Assembly (NCBI GenBank): GCA_023264735.1
Contig: JAHFVD010000047.1
Span: 1 to 57,488, forward strand
Length of the DNA: 57,488 bases
Origin: Mycobacterium sp.
GTDB taxonomy: Bacteria; Actinomycetota; Actinomycetes; Mycobacteriales; Mycobacteriaceae
Direction of reading: 5' to 3'
Shown here: piece by piece, positions 42,321 to 50,516 of the stretch
Layout: the number at the start of each line of letters is the position of its first letter
Position numbering within the stretch: the first letter of the stretch is position 1
Program-made: the position numbers and the translations under genes
The notes under the pieces: generated by a model
Databases searched by the model: none
Told to the model about the DNA's origin: nothing
Seen by the model: the letters and a program-made list of their open reading frames with translations, nothing else

Positions 42321-43790
42321 CTAGGCAGTTGTGGGCACGTTGAGCAGCCGGAAGCTGTTCGGTGTCAACACATCTGAACCGGTACGGAACCAAGCCCAGA
42401 ACCCGCGCTGACCGGTCGGCCGCCGATTCGCGCCCACCAAATGCGGGATCAATTCGACGCGCGTGCCGACCCGGTCGGCGATCACGAATCGAGACCAGTC
42501 GCCGAGCGCGATCAGGTAGTTCGACTGGGTAGCCGCAGGGTTGACGACGCCGTCCATGGTGGAGATTTCGAACACTCTGCGGCCCAACAGTGTTGGCACG
42601 TCGTTCTGCAACGACGGGTACAACAGGGCACCGTTTGTGGTTTCGGCGAAACGAAGCTTGTTGATCGTCGGCAGCGCCATCGCCCAGGCCGAATTCGCCT
42701 GCGCACGCGGCGGTAACGCGTTCTGCAGCTTGACCGGGTCGCCGTTACCGAGCGCCTCTGAGCCATCACCGGGCACGACGATCGAACCGCCGGCCCCAAC
42801 CAGCGCCGTCACAAACCCGGTGGGCTGACCCGTGCCCGAACCGGTCACAAATGCTGTAGCCCACAGGTTGTCGATGGCGTCAACCATCAGGCGGGAGATC
42901 TCTTGAACGAATCCGGCCCCGTCTCCCTCGACCTCGACCGAGTAGGGGACAAACGAATCGCCCTTGTAAACAGGGATATTCGGCGACGCCAAGGTGGGTG
43001 AGTCGTCATTCGCCTCGGTGCCTTCAGCGGCCCAGCGAGCAGAGGCACCGTCACTCGATACGCCGTGCCACACGTCGCCGGTGACCTGCACCGTTCTGGC
43101 CATCGCGCGGATCGGGTTCTGAAACCCACTGCTCGACAGGAGAATGGCCGGATCGAGCTGGGCGGGGATCAGAAAGCCGCCAGCGGCGTCGACCGTCGTC
43201 ATGGCGCGCTCTTCGGCGACCGCATACACCCGACGCACCGCTTCCACCTCAGCGGCACTGAAGCGGTCGCGGGCACCCTCCGGGTCAATCAGCCGCTTCT
43301 GGAACGCACTGAGGTACTCAGGCGAGCCCGCGGCTTCGACGTAGCGGGCGACCCATGAACGCTCGGGAAGGCTGCCGGTGCCGATCAGCCGTTCGTAGAC
43401 ACCAGCGGCGTCAGCCTGCATTGTGTTGGCGCGAACGGCGGCGTCGAGCTGGCCCATGGCACGTGACCGCAGACCGCCCAAAGCGTCGGCGCGCCCGCTC
43501 TCACGGGGCTCGTAGCCGGGTACTGCGCTCCCATCGAGGTGGCGCATGCCGCCATCCTCGCCGGACAGAGCGAACGACCGGTCACCGTTGGACTGGGCAT
43601 CGGCGAAGTTCAGGCGACTCAACGCGCCGCTGAGTTGCCGATAGCCTTTGTTCAAATCGGTGAGACGATCGTCATCCCGATCTGACCGCCGGTGCTTGGA
43701 AGACAAATCCGAGATCTCGATGCCGATACCGGCAGCGGCGTCTACAAGCTCTTCACGGCTCATCCGTTGAAGTTGTTCAGCAGTGAACAC
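42321..43790 (-). CDS. HK97-fold major capsid protein
   Basis: 489 residues from GTG 43790 with AGGGGACC upstream. The first about 190 residues are a charged helical scaffold-like segment. After MTTVDAAGGFLIPAQLDPAIL comes the HK97-type capsid pattern: FQNPIRAMARTVQV, SRLMVDAIDNLWATAFVTGSG and LGDWSRFVIADRVGTRVEL. It resembles the capsid proteins of phiRv1/phiRv2. No prohead protease gene is recognised beside it, so the N-terminal segment may be retained or cut by a helper protease. Confidence 0.88.
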   Translation of the reverse strand: MFTAEQLQRMSREELVDAAAGIGIEISDLSSKHRRSDRDDDRLTDLNKGYRQLSGALSRLNFADAQSNGDRSFALSGEDGGMRHLDGSAVPGYEPRESGRADALGGLRSRAMGQLDAAVRANTMQADAAGVYERLIGTGSLPERSWVARYVEAAGSPEYLSAFQKRLIDPEGARDRFSAAEVEAVRRVYAVAEERAMTTVDAAGGFLIPAQLDPAILLSSSGFQNPIRAMARTVQVTGDVWHGVSSDGASARWAAEGTEANDDSPTLASPNIPVYKGDSFVPYSVEVEGDGAGFVQEISRLMVDAIDNLWATAFVTGSGTGQPTGFVTALVGAGGSIVVPGDGSEALGNGDPVKLQNALPPRAQANSAWAMALPTINKLRFAETTNGALLYPSLQNDVPTLLGRRVFEISTMDGVVNPAATQSNYLIALGDWSRFVIADRVGTRVELIPHLVGANRRPTGQRGFWAWFRTGSDVLTPNSFRLLNVPTTA

Positions 43791-43799
43791 AGAGGTCCC

Positions 43800-44039
43800 C
43801 TAACGCACTAATGGGAAATGGGTAGTGGTCCAATAGATTTCCCGCGCATTGCGGCGATCATTGGGCAGCAAGAATTTTGGGGGTGTCTCACCTCGGCTTT
43901 TCGGGTACTCGGGCGGGTTGTCGTCAGGGGCTCCCTTATAGAGAGCCGCGACTTTCAAAGCCACCGTTTCCGCGAACGTGTGAGTCCACCGGAAACAATA
44001 CGCGGCAACAATGCTGCCTGCCAACGTGATCCGCACCAC
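43800..44039 (-). CDS. Small satellite protein upstream of the capsid
   Basis: 79 residues. The frame ends nine bases before the capsid start and lies on the same strand. It reads like protein (AAYCFRWTHTFAETVALKVAALY) but has no family or clear ribosome binding site. Possibly a head-completion or regulatory peptide. Confidence 0.4.
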   Translation of the reverse strand: MVRITLAGSIVAAYCFRWTHTFAETVALKVAALYKGAPDDNPPEYPKSRGETPPKFLLPNDRRNAREIYWTTTHFPLVR

Positions 44040-44201
44040 AGGGCGTCTTCCGGATCAACTGCGGGACAACGGTTTCCAAAATTCGTTACATTTCTGAGCG
44101 CGCATATGAGGCGGCGCGGGGCGCTGTCCCCGACCCAGTCCACATGCGCCTCACCCTCCACCCCCCATCGGGATGCACTGGGCGGCAATGGGTTTGGCGG
44201 C

Positions 44202-44468
44202 TCACGGGTGGCCCTTGGGTTGCGGATCACGTTGGGCGGCAGCGAGTTCCAGCCAGACCGCCATGACGATGGCCCGTAGCTGGGCCGCACCAAGTCCAGC
44301 GATGCGCTGTTCGACGGCTGCGGCCATCTTCGTGCCGCGAGCCGCGTCGGCGAGTAGTCCGCGAACGGCTGTTGCTGTGTTGTGGGCCTCACGTTGTCTT
44401 CGGCTGCGAGCGTCAATGGTGGCGCGACCACCGATGGGCGTGCCACGGATTCCGCGAGCGCTGGGCAT
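44202..44468 (-). CDS. Small basic satellite protein
   Basis: 88 residues. Its ATG shares one base with the TAA of the preceding gene (TAATG). The N-terminal basic segment (TIDARSRRQREAHNTATAVRG) is followed by a helix IAGLGAAQLRAIVMAVWLELA. It is co-translated with the 53-residue protein. Function unknown. Confidence 0.5.
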   Translation of the reverse strand: MPSARGIRGTPIGGRATIDARSRRQREAHNTATAVRGLLADAARGTKMAAAVEQRIAGLGAAQLRAIVMAVWLELAAAQRDPQPKGHP

Positions 44469-44629
44469 TACTCGACCCCACCCGCGAACTCGGCCCATGC
44501 CAGAAGTAGCGCCACGATCATCGTGGGGTCTGCTGCCGCAGCCTTGGCCTGGTCGATCTCGGCGGTTTGATAGGCCAGTTGTTCGCGCATCCGCTGGCGG
44601 CGGCGGTCACTCTGGTCGTGGTCGGTCAT
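44468..44629 (-). CDS. Small helical satellite protein
   Basis: 53 residues from ATG 44629, with AAAGGAA upstream. It begins MTDHDQSDRRRQRMREQLAY and ends in a hydrophobic helix TMIVALLLAWAEFAGG. It overlaps the next gene by one base. Function unknown. Confidence 0.5.
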   Translation of the reverse strand: MTDHDQSDRRRQRMREQLAYQTAEIDQAKAAAADPTMIVALLLAWAEFAGGVE

Positions 44630-45039
44630 GATCTCGTTTCCTTTCGAGGAGGTGGGATTACTGCGGGTCGGGATGGTTCGTGCGCCAGCGTGGAGCTGAG
44701 GGCCGGGATTCGTCATCGCACGCGCCGGGCCTAAGAGTGGTGACCACGCAGGCGGGCGCACCATTCGTGGGGTCGTGGCCGCTCGCAATGCAACAAATGT
44801 TGCAATGCCTTCCCGCAGTTTGCTTTCGCTTCCGCCGAACGTGGACGAACGTGGACAAAATCGGAGGGGGGCTCGTTCCACCTCGCGTGGCCGCGTATAT
44901 GCGAAAGAATATAAATATAGTTTACCTATATTACCTGGTAGATGCCCTTTCACTTTTTAGGGTCGCCTAACTTTTGGGCGAACGTGGACAACTCTGCGCA
45001 TGCCCACGTTGTCCACGTCCACGTTCGGAAGTTGTTTGC
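44630..45039. other. Candidate replication origin of the satellite (iterons and AT-rich tract)
   Basis: No gene is supported here. CGAACGTGGAC occurs at 44836-44846, 44846-44856 and 44979-44989, and inverted at 45017-45027. Between them, about 44905-44940, is an AT-rich tract with TATAG-N5-CTATA. The replication gene starts on the far side of its own frame at 45040-46815. Iterons plus an AT-rich melting region next to a replication gene is the layout of an origin. Confidence 0.55.
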
Positions 45040-46815
45040 TCACTGCACTGCCCACCGGTCGGTGCGGTCCTTGGCCTGGCGATCGATCTTCTTGACCTTC
45101 TCGTGCTCGGCAAGCCACAGCAGCGCTGGCACAACCAAACCCCGCTCGTCGCTGCGCAGTGTGCGGGCAAGCTTGTTGACGGTCAGGCCCTCGGCACCAG
45201 CGGCGGTGAGCTTGTCGGCGATCGAGCGGGCGATACGGGTGCGCTGCTCGCCTACCTGACGTGCTTGCTCTCGGTCGGCGGCGAACCGTTTGACGCCCAG
45301 TGTCTTGCCCTCTTTGGTGGCGTCGTCGGCGCGCGCCCGGTCAAGTTCTTCTGCGCACCATTGTCGGGTGTGGTCGCTCACCCGAGCCGCGATCCCGGCC
45401 AGTCGCCAGTCGTCGGTGGTCATGGTGTCCCGCCCGTCTAGGACGGCCAGCGCGAATGCCAGCTTTTCGCGCGCGAACAGCAGGTGTCCGTCTAACGGGT
45501 TGGGCTCGCCACGGTTGCGGGCGACCGCGCCGTCTTTGATCAACTCGATTGCGTTGTAGGGAATCTTCAACTGTCGCGGGTACAGCCAAGTGTCGTTGGG
45601 CGGCAACGACAGCGGCCCCGGCCATGACGGGTTCTGGGAGTCGACACGCTGATCGGTGGCGGGGAACCACATGAAGCGTTGCAACAGCCCGCCGGTCTGG
45701 TCGTCTAGCAGCACACCTGCTCTCGCTGGCTGCACATTCACCACCAGTGTCAGCCGGTACGAGTGCGCATCGAGGTGCCGGTCGTTGCCCCGGTAGGAGA
45801 AGCCGAGTTGCTTACCGGAAAACCCGCTACGCAGAAGTGCGGGAAGTGTTGCTCCGCTGCGTGAAGCAACCGCGAACAGACTGTCGCCTTCGTCGGCAAC
45901 GAACATCACCGACTCGTGCAACCCACCCGGCTCTCCGGTCTCTTTATCGGGTGGCTTCACGTAGGCGTCGACCAAGCCTTCACCGCTTCCCAGGTTGCGT
46001 TGCCGTACAACACTGCTGGGCATCAGATCACTGGCCGCGTCCTCAGCGACGCTCTTGCCGTCGCCGGATTTGGCGACGACAGCGGCGAAGAAATTGAGCG
46101 AGCCGCGACTGCCAATGATGTCGGGCAGCACTATGTGGGGACGCACCGTCGACAGCGCCTTCACAACGCAGTTCGCGAACACAGCCCATGGCGAACACAT
46201 CCTGGATAGCGCTGCGAGGTAGATGTTTTGGAGACTAGGACGCATCCAGAAGTCACGTTCGTGTCGGCGAAAATCATCAAACACCAACGGTTTTGGCTCG
46301 TCATCGTCACTGTCGGCGGCGAAGGTGTTCCCCGCGCGGGTGCCCACCACCGACAGATCGCGAGGGTTGTCGAAACCCCGGCGGCGGGCCGAGGCTAGCG
46401 TCCGATCGAACTGGGCTTCGCCGTCGTCACGGATCGACCCGTTGGCGTCGCTCGCGTCGCGCAGGGCGGCAACGACATCGGTTTCGGTGAGCGCCCCGGC
46501 GGCGACCAGCTCGAACAGGTTGGCCGCAGCCTTGAACAGAGTTCCGTTGCGCGCACCCGTAGCCTCACCGGCGACCCGCTTCACCTCGTCGTCAAACGCC
46601 TTCTGGGCGTATGACTGCACGATGGCGCTGTTTGTGTCTGTGCGGGGCCGCTGGGCAGCAGCGTTGATTGCGCGGGCGGTGGCAGCTTGACGGTCGATAT
46701 ACGGCTCCGTCTCCCAAGGCATCGGCTCGGGCTTGCGACTAGTAGCGTTGCCGCTGTTGATGTTTGGATCGCCCGTCTCCGGTGACTCGCCGGGGGCGGG
46801 TTCGTTTTCTGGCAT
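45040..46815 (-). CDS. DUF3987-like replication/primase-helicase protein
   Basis: About 591 residues; GTG 46818 is also possible. Walker A is in AVVAKSGDGKSVAED, Walker B in SVMFVADEGDSLFAV. These are typical of the DUF3987-type P-loop proteins common in phage satellites. The C-terminal about 100 residues hold a winged-helix-like IADKLTAAGAEGLTVNKLARTLRSDERGL and may bind DNA. The protein would replicate the excised element; the iteron array lies just past its 3' end. Confidence 0.8.
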   Translation of the reverse strand: MPENEPAPGESPETGDPNINSGNATSRKPEPMPWETEPYIDRQAATARAINAAAQRPRTDTNSAIVQSYAQKAFDDEVKRVAGEATGARNGTLFKAAANLFELVAAGALTETDVVAALRDASDANGSIRDDGEAQFDRTLASARRRGFDNPRDLSVVGTRAGNTFAADSDDDEPKPLVFDDFRRHERDFWMRPSLQNIYLAALSRMCSPWAVFANCVVKALSTVRPHIVLPDIIGSRGSLNFFAAVVAKSGDGKSVAEDAASDLMPSSVVRQRNLGSGEGLVDAYVKPPDKETGEPGGLHESVMFVADEGDSLFAVASRSGATLPALLRSGFSGKQLGFSYRGNDRHLDAHSYRLTLVVNVQPARAGVLLDDQTGGLLQRFMWFPATDQRVDSQNPSWPGPLSLPPNDTWLYPRQLKIPYNAIELIKDGAVARNRGEPNPLDGHLLFAREKLAFALAVLDGRDTMTTDDWRLAGIAARVSDHTRQWCAEELDRARADDATKEGKTLGVKRFAADREQARQVGEQRTRIARSIADKLTAAGAEGLTVNKLARTLRSDERGLVVPALLWLAEHEKVKKIDRQAKDRTDRWAVQ

Positions 46816-46882
46816 CACTCGTCGCTGTACTTTGCCGAATTATTCTGCGAGGCAACATGAGTCAGGCGACTCATGCGAGCCT

Positions 46883-47071
46883 TCATGCGCTGGCATGTTC
46901 CTGCTGCGCCAACCACTGCTCCACTGTCGATCGCCTCCACACGCGGCGTCTACCCACCTTGAACGAGGCGGGGCCTGCACCGATTGCAGCCCAGTAGCGC
47001 CACGTGCTCGCGCGCGTGCCGGTGAGTTCCTCCAACTGGTTAGCGCTCAGAAGAGGGTCGAAGTCGTCCAC
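46883..47071 (-). CDS. Excisionase-like HTH protein
   Basis: 62 residues from GTG 47071 with GGAAGG upstream. LSANQLEELTGTRASTWRYWAAIG and VGRRRVWRRSTVEQWLAQQ form the small winged helix of AlpA/excisionase proteins. It is divergent from the repressor gene, as in lysogeny switches. It should direct excision by the integrase. Confidence 0.8.
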   Translation of the reverse strand: MDDFDPLLSANQLEELTGTRASTWRYWAAIGAGPASFKVGRRRVWRRSTVEQWLAQQEHASA

Positions 47072-47096
47072 GGGCTTTACCTTCCTGATTCGGTAA

Positions 47097-47116
47097 TATC
47101 TCCTGAATTGGAGATA
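47097..47116. promoter_or_regulatory. Operator-like repeat in the lysogeny switch
   Basis: TATCTCC-TGAATT-GGAGATA is a perfect seven-base inverted repeat between excisionase and repressor genes. Confidence 0.6.
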
Positions 47117-47166
47117 GAACCCAGCTTGCCGTCGCTGTTTGCGTCGGTCAAGTCAAATCAGTATTG

Positions 47167-47183
47167 TTTCCCAATATGGGAAA
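47167..47183. promoter_or_regulatory. Operator-like repeat over the repressor start
   Basis: TTTCCCA-ATA-TGGGAAA is a perfect seven-base inverted repeat that spans the ATG at 47176. Binding there would block translation start or transcription of the repressor gene itself. Confidence 0.6.
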
Positions 47184-47703
47184 TTCGGACCCCTTCGCGA
47201 ACCGATTCCGAGATCGGCTACGCAGAGAACGCAAAGCTCGGGACTGGTCGCAGGCCGATGTGGCACGCATGCTTGCCGATCGAGGCGTCTCCACTTATGC
47301 GACGACTGTCGCGAAGATCGAAGGCGGGGACCGTGCGGTTCGCATTGACGAGGCGGTCGCCATCGCCGACGTGTTCGGCATGTCGCTCGATGCGTTTCTC
47401 GGACGCGGACAGTCTTCCGAGGCTCAGCTAGTTGATGTGCTCCGCACTCTGCAATCAACCGCTCGACAGGCGACCGAGTTCGCGACGGCAAGCGCCGCTG
47501 CTTTACGTGACCGATCCGCCGAACTCGCGGCGTTCCAATTCGAGGGGCGCGACGACCTGATCGCCGACACCGAAGCCACATGTGACGCGTTGACACAGGC
47601 CGTAGCTTCGTTGCGGAAGCTGTTGCAGATCAAGACATCCGACGACATGGAGGCAGCAATGGGCACGATCTGGCACGACCTCGCCAATCGAGTCACTGAG
47701 TGA
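47176..47703 (+). CDS. XRE-family repressor of the satellite
   Basis: 175 residues from ATG 47176. The HTH is ARDWSQADVARMLADRGVSTYATTVAKIEGGDRAVRI-like, with the long recognition helix typical of XRE regulators. The C-terminal half is a helical dimer domain. Lies between two inverted repeats and upstream of the integrase. Expected to hold the element in the prophage state. Confidence 0.87.
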   Translation: MGNSDPFANRFRDRLRRERKARDWSQADVARMLADRGVSTYATTVAKIEGGDRAVRIDEAVAIADVFGMSLDAFLGRGQSSEAQLVDVLRTLQSTARQATEFATASAAALRDRSAELAAFQFEGRDDLIADTEATCDALTQAVASLRKLLQIKTSDDMEAAMGTIWHDLANRVTE

Positions 47704-47716
47704 AGGGGTGCAGTAG

Positions 47717-48925
47717 ATGAAGCGGAACCGCCGGTTTGGTGTTGAAGATCTTTGGAACAAAACGGTTTACGACGAAGAGCGCAGACCATATGCGGTTCCG
47801 AGTGCACGCAATGGCAAGGGAAAGCGTTGGCGTGCGCGCTATGTCGATGACGAGGGGCGGGAGCGAACACAGGCGTTTGATCGCAAGTCTGACGCCACGA
47901 CATGGCTCACCGAGACGAGCGCGAAACTGACCACCGGTACATGGGTCGCCCCGGAGGCTGGAAAGCTGACCGTGGGCGATGTCTACAAGACCTGGTCGGC
48001 CTCCCAAGCCCATATCGCGGCAAAGACTGCTGCGACCCGAAAATCGGCTTGGACGAGTCGGGTTGAGCCGCAATGGGGCAACGTGCCGGTGGCCGACGTC
48101 AAGACGGCAGCGATCCGGGCATGGGTCACCAAACTCAAGAACGACGGTCTCGGTGTGCCGGGGATTGAGAACGCCTTCGGTCTGCTCCGACAGGTGCTCG
48201 GCGCGGCCGTCGAAGATTCTCGCATCCCACGCAATCCGTGCGACGGCGTGAAACTGCCGAAGCGGCAGCATGCCGACCGGGGATACCTCACCCATGCTCA
48301 GGTGGTTGCGCTGGCGTCGACTGTCGAACGCGATCCGACAGTCGTGAAGTTCCTTGCCTACACCGGCCTGCGATGGGGTGAGATGGCGGCGTTGCGCGTC
48401 CAGGACTTCGACGTGCTGCGGCGTCGAGTTAACGTCTCGCGTGCTGTGACCGAGTCAGGCGGGCTGGTGTGGTCGACACCGAAGACTTGGGAGCGCCGCT
48501 CGGTGCCGTTCCCGGCATCCCTTGCCGACGAGTTGGCTTCGCTCATGGTCGGCAAGACCCGTGACGCTCTGGTGTTCGCCAACCAGCGCGGCGCCGTGCT
48601 ACGCGGCTCGAACTGGCGGGCACGGGTGTTCACACCCGCCGTGGAGGCTCTCCGAGCCGCGAGCATCGAGCACCGGGCCAAAGAGATAGCAGCGACCGGC
48701 GAGGCAGTCACTCCTGAGTTCCCGATAGTGACGCCGCACGATCTACGCCACACCGCCGCGTCGCTGGCGATCAGCGCAGGGGCCAACGTGAAAGCGGTGC
48801 AGCGGATGCTCGGCCACGCGAAAGCCAGCATGACGCTGGACGTGTATGCCGACTTGTTCGACTCGGACCTTGACGCCGTCGCCGTCGAGTTGGACGCAGC
48901 GATCCTAGCCGCTGGGGGGAGGTGA
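47717..48925 (+). CDS. int: Tyrosine recombinase (integrase)
   Basis: 402 residues. N-terminal arm-binding part (RWRARYVDDEGRERTQAFDR), core-binding SAM-like domain (VGDVYKTWSASQAHIA), catalytic domain with Arg in YTGLRWGEMAAL, His-x-x-Arg in TPHDLRHTAASLA, His in LGHAKASMTLDVY with the tyrosine nucleophile. It recombines the 48-bp core in tRNA-Ala. Starts 13 bases after the repressor stop, so both share a transcript. Confidence 0.95.
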   Translation: MKRNRRFGVEDLWNKTVYDEERRPYAVPSARNGKGKRWRARYVDDEGRERTQAFDRKSDATTWLTETSAKLTTGTWVAPEAGKLTVGDVYKTWSASQAHIAAKTAATRKSAWTSRVEPQWGNVPVADVKTAAIRAWVTKLKNDGLGVPGIENAFGLLRQVLGAAVEDSRIPRNPCDGVKLPKRQHADRGYLTHAQVVALASTVERDPTVVKFLAYTGLRWGEMAALRVQDFDVLRRRVNVSRAVTESGGLVWSTPKTWERRSVPFPASLADELASLMVGKTRDALVFANQRGAVLRGSNWRARVFTPAVEALRAASIEHRAKEIAATGEAVTPEFPIVTPHDLRHTAASLAISAGANVKAVQRMLGHAKASMTLDVYADLFDSDLDAVAVELDAAILAAGGR

Positions 48926-48932
48926 ACCACCC

Positions 48933-49112
48933 ATGAATAAGCAACCCTTCATCCCCGATATCCCCGTCATCGCAGACGGGGTCATCTCCGACTTGCGAAG
49001 CGACCCCGGCGATACCGGCCAGGGGCGTCTCGACGCTATCGGCACGATGACCGATCTCACCGAAGACGACCTCATGGCGCTTGTAATCGAGCTGGCGCGC
49101 CGCCAGGTCTGA
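48933..49112 (+). CDS. 59-residue protein between integrase and tRNA
   Basis: ATG 48933 has GGGGAGGTG upstream and starts seven bases after the integrase stop. MNKQPFIPDIPVIADGVISD leads into an acidic C-terminal helix (TEDDLMALVIELARRQV). It is the last gene before the attachment site and may be a recombination accessory or a small antitoxin-like protein. No family recognised. Confidence 0.6.
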   Translation: MNKQPFIPDIPVIADGVISDLRSDPGDTGQGRLDAIGTMTDLTEDDLMALVIELARRQV

Positions 49113-49196
49113 TCAGCCTGCGTACCCACTGCGTACTGGCCGTTCCGGCGTGACTGCCGAGCAAACTACGAAATAGCACTCTAGATGCGTGAATCC

Positions 49197-49272
49197 TGGT
49201 GGAGCTAAGGGGAATCGAACCCCTGACCTTCTCGATGCGAACGAGACGCGCTACCAACTGCGCTATAGCCCC
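49197..49272 (-). tRNA. tRNA-Ala (anticodon CGC), CCA encoded
   Basis: On the minus strand the acceptor stem GGGGCTA pairs with TAGCTCC, the D arm has GCGC stems, the anticodon stem TCTCG/CGAGA holds TTCGCAT with anticodon CGC, and the T arm is AGGGG-TTCGATT-CCCCT. Discriminator A and CCA follow at 49200-49197. The gene is intact because the satellite supplies the same 3' half. Confidence 0.96.
49199..49246. repeat. Attachment site within tRNA-Ala (right end of satellite)
   Basis: Exact second copy of the 48-bp core at 40252-40299. It runs from the anticodon stem to the second C of CCA. Confidence 0.92.
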
Positions 49273-49323
49273 TTGGTCTCTGGCAGGCTACCAGCCGGAG
49301 CCCGCCTAGCCGAAACCGGTGAC

Positions 49324-50370
49324 CTACTGCCCGGCCGCCCGCGGCAGGTCGAAGTGACGGGCGAACGCAACCTCGTCGAGGTGCTCGAAGATCGGGTCCT
49401 CGTCGTCGATGTCCAGCACCGCGGCGCCAGGCCTGCGCAACCGTGACGGCACGACGTCGAACTCGCGGTCCTCGGTGTTCTCCACCCCAAGGCGCGAGCG
49501 CGCCATCCGCTGCTGGCGGCGCCGGCGCACCTGCTCCTCGATCCGCGTCTGGCGACGCAGATACGCCAGGTACAGGATCGTCACGGCACCGGCCCCACCA
49601 CAGGCCCACCACAGATCGGGGCTGACGGTGAAGGACAGCACGGCGGTGATCACCATGACCGCCGCCATCGCCATCAGCATCCGCTTGCGGAAGCGATACT
49701 TGCGGGCGCTGACCGCAGCAGCGGTCGCCTCGGCCCGGCGCGGCCGGCTCGCCCGCGGCGTGCTCACCGTCGCCGGCTCTTCCTCGGCTTCGAGACCCGA
49801 AGTGTCCTCGACGTATTCGTACTCGTCGGCCGTGCCGTCCTGCGGCTCGTCCTCGGCGATCGCCTCGAAGGTGTCGGTGTCCTCGCCCTCGGCGACAGTC
49901 TCGGCTTCATCCTCGGACTCGTCTTGAGCGACGACAGGCTCCTCTGCCACCGGGGTCTCGTCGAACAGCGTCGGCTGCGGCGCGGCAACCCGCGCGGTGC
50001 CACCGACCGGAAGCGCGCCGGAATCCTCGTCGACCACGTCGACGTCGAGATAGTCGGGCTCGGCCTCCTCGACCACCGCGGCGACGACAACCACCGTGCG
50101 GGTGCGCGACGGTTCGGCTTCGTCATCAGAGTCCAACTCGTCGAACTGGTCTTCCTCTGGCTGCCAGTCCGGGTCGTGCCGATGGCCGGCCGACGGTCCG
50201 CTGCGCTTGAACCGGCGCGATTTCGCGCCCCCGTTGAGCACCCGGGTGGCCAGCGCGACGTCACTGGTACGTCGGACGTTGTCGCGCTTGCTGATGAGCA
50301 TTGGAACCAGAACGAACAACCAAAGCACCACGAGCGATATCCAGAGCAAAGACTGGGGGATGCTTGGCAT
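49324..50370 (-). CDS. sepX: Divisome protein SepX/GlpR (Rv0996-like)
   Basis: 348 residues. The N-terminal TM helix (SLLWISLVVLWLFVLVPMLISKRDNVRRTS) is followed by a long acidic disordered region rich in Glu and Asp (about 75-210), two TM helices near 235-285 and a C-terminal IEEQVRRRRQQRMARSRLGVE tail. This layout is that of actinobacterial SepX, which supports septum placement. In M. tuberculosis the gene lies next to rimJ-moeA-galU, as here. Confidence 0.88.
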   Translation of the reverse strand: MPSIPQSLLWISLVVLWLFVLVPMLISKRDNVRRTSDVALATRVLNGGAKSRRFKRSGPSAGHRHDPDWQPEEDQFDELDSDDEAEPSRTRTVVVVAAVVEEAEPDYLDVDVVDEDSGALPVGGTARVAAPQPTLFDETPVAEEPVVAQDESEDEAETVAEGEDTDTFEAIAEDEPQDGTADEYEYVEDTSGLEAEEEPATVSTPRASRPRRAEATAAAVSARKYRFRKRMLMAMAAVMVITAVLSFTVSPDLWWACGGAGAVTILYLAYLRRQTRIEEQVRRRRQQRMARSRLGVENTEDREFDVVPSRLRRPGAAVLDIDDEDPIFEHLDEVAFARHFDLPRAAGQ

Positions 50371-50439
50371 GGTGGCCTGCTCCTTTCCCGTTCAGGCTAG
50401 GTCCGTGACCTACGCAACCCGAGACGGCGCGCCGGAGTC

Positions 50440-50457
50440 AATTACACACGTGTAATT
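50440..50457. promoter_or_regulatory. Inverted repeat upstream of sepX
   Basis: AATTACAC and GTGTAATT are exact eight-base arms around two bases, 70 bases before the sepX start in an AT-rich spot. A regulator site is likely; which protein binds is unknown. Confidence 0.45.
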
Positions 50458-50516
50458 ACCCCTTTACAAGCACCAACAGCCTCAAATGTCACATTAGTAA
50501 CAAGTAAGCCGCGCGA

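Larger units (their letters stand above)
40252..49198. mobile_element. phiRv1/phiRv2-like phage satellite integrated in tRNA-Ala(CGC)
   Basis: An 8.9-kb element lies between exact 48-bp repeats. Integrase and a small protein stand next to the tRNA. Then come a repressor, excisionase, replication protein, small genes and a capsid gene on the opposite strand, then three small plus-strand genes. This order and size resemble the phiRv1/phiRv2 remnants of M. tuberculosis and capsid-encoding phage-inducible islands. It has no portal, terminase, tail or lysis gene that I can see, so it must depend on a helper phage for spread or be defective. Confidence 0.85.
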
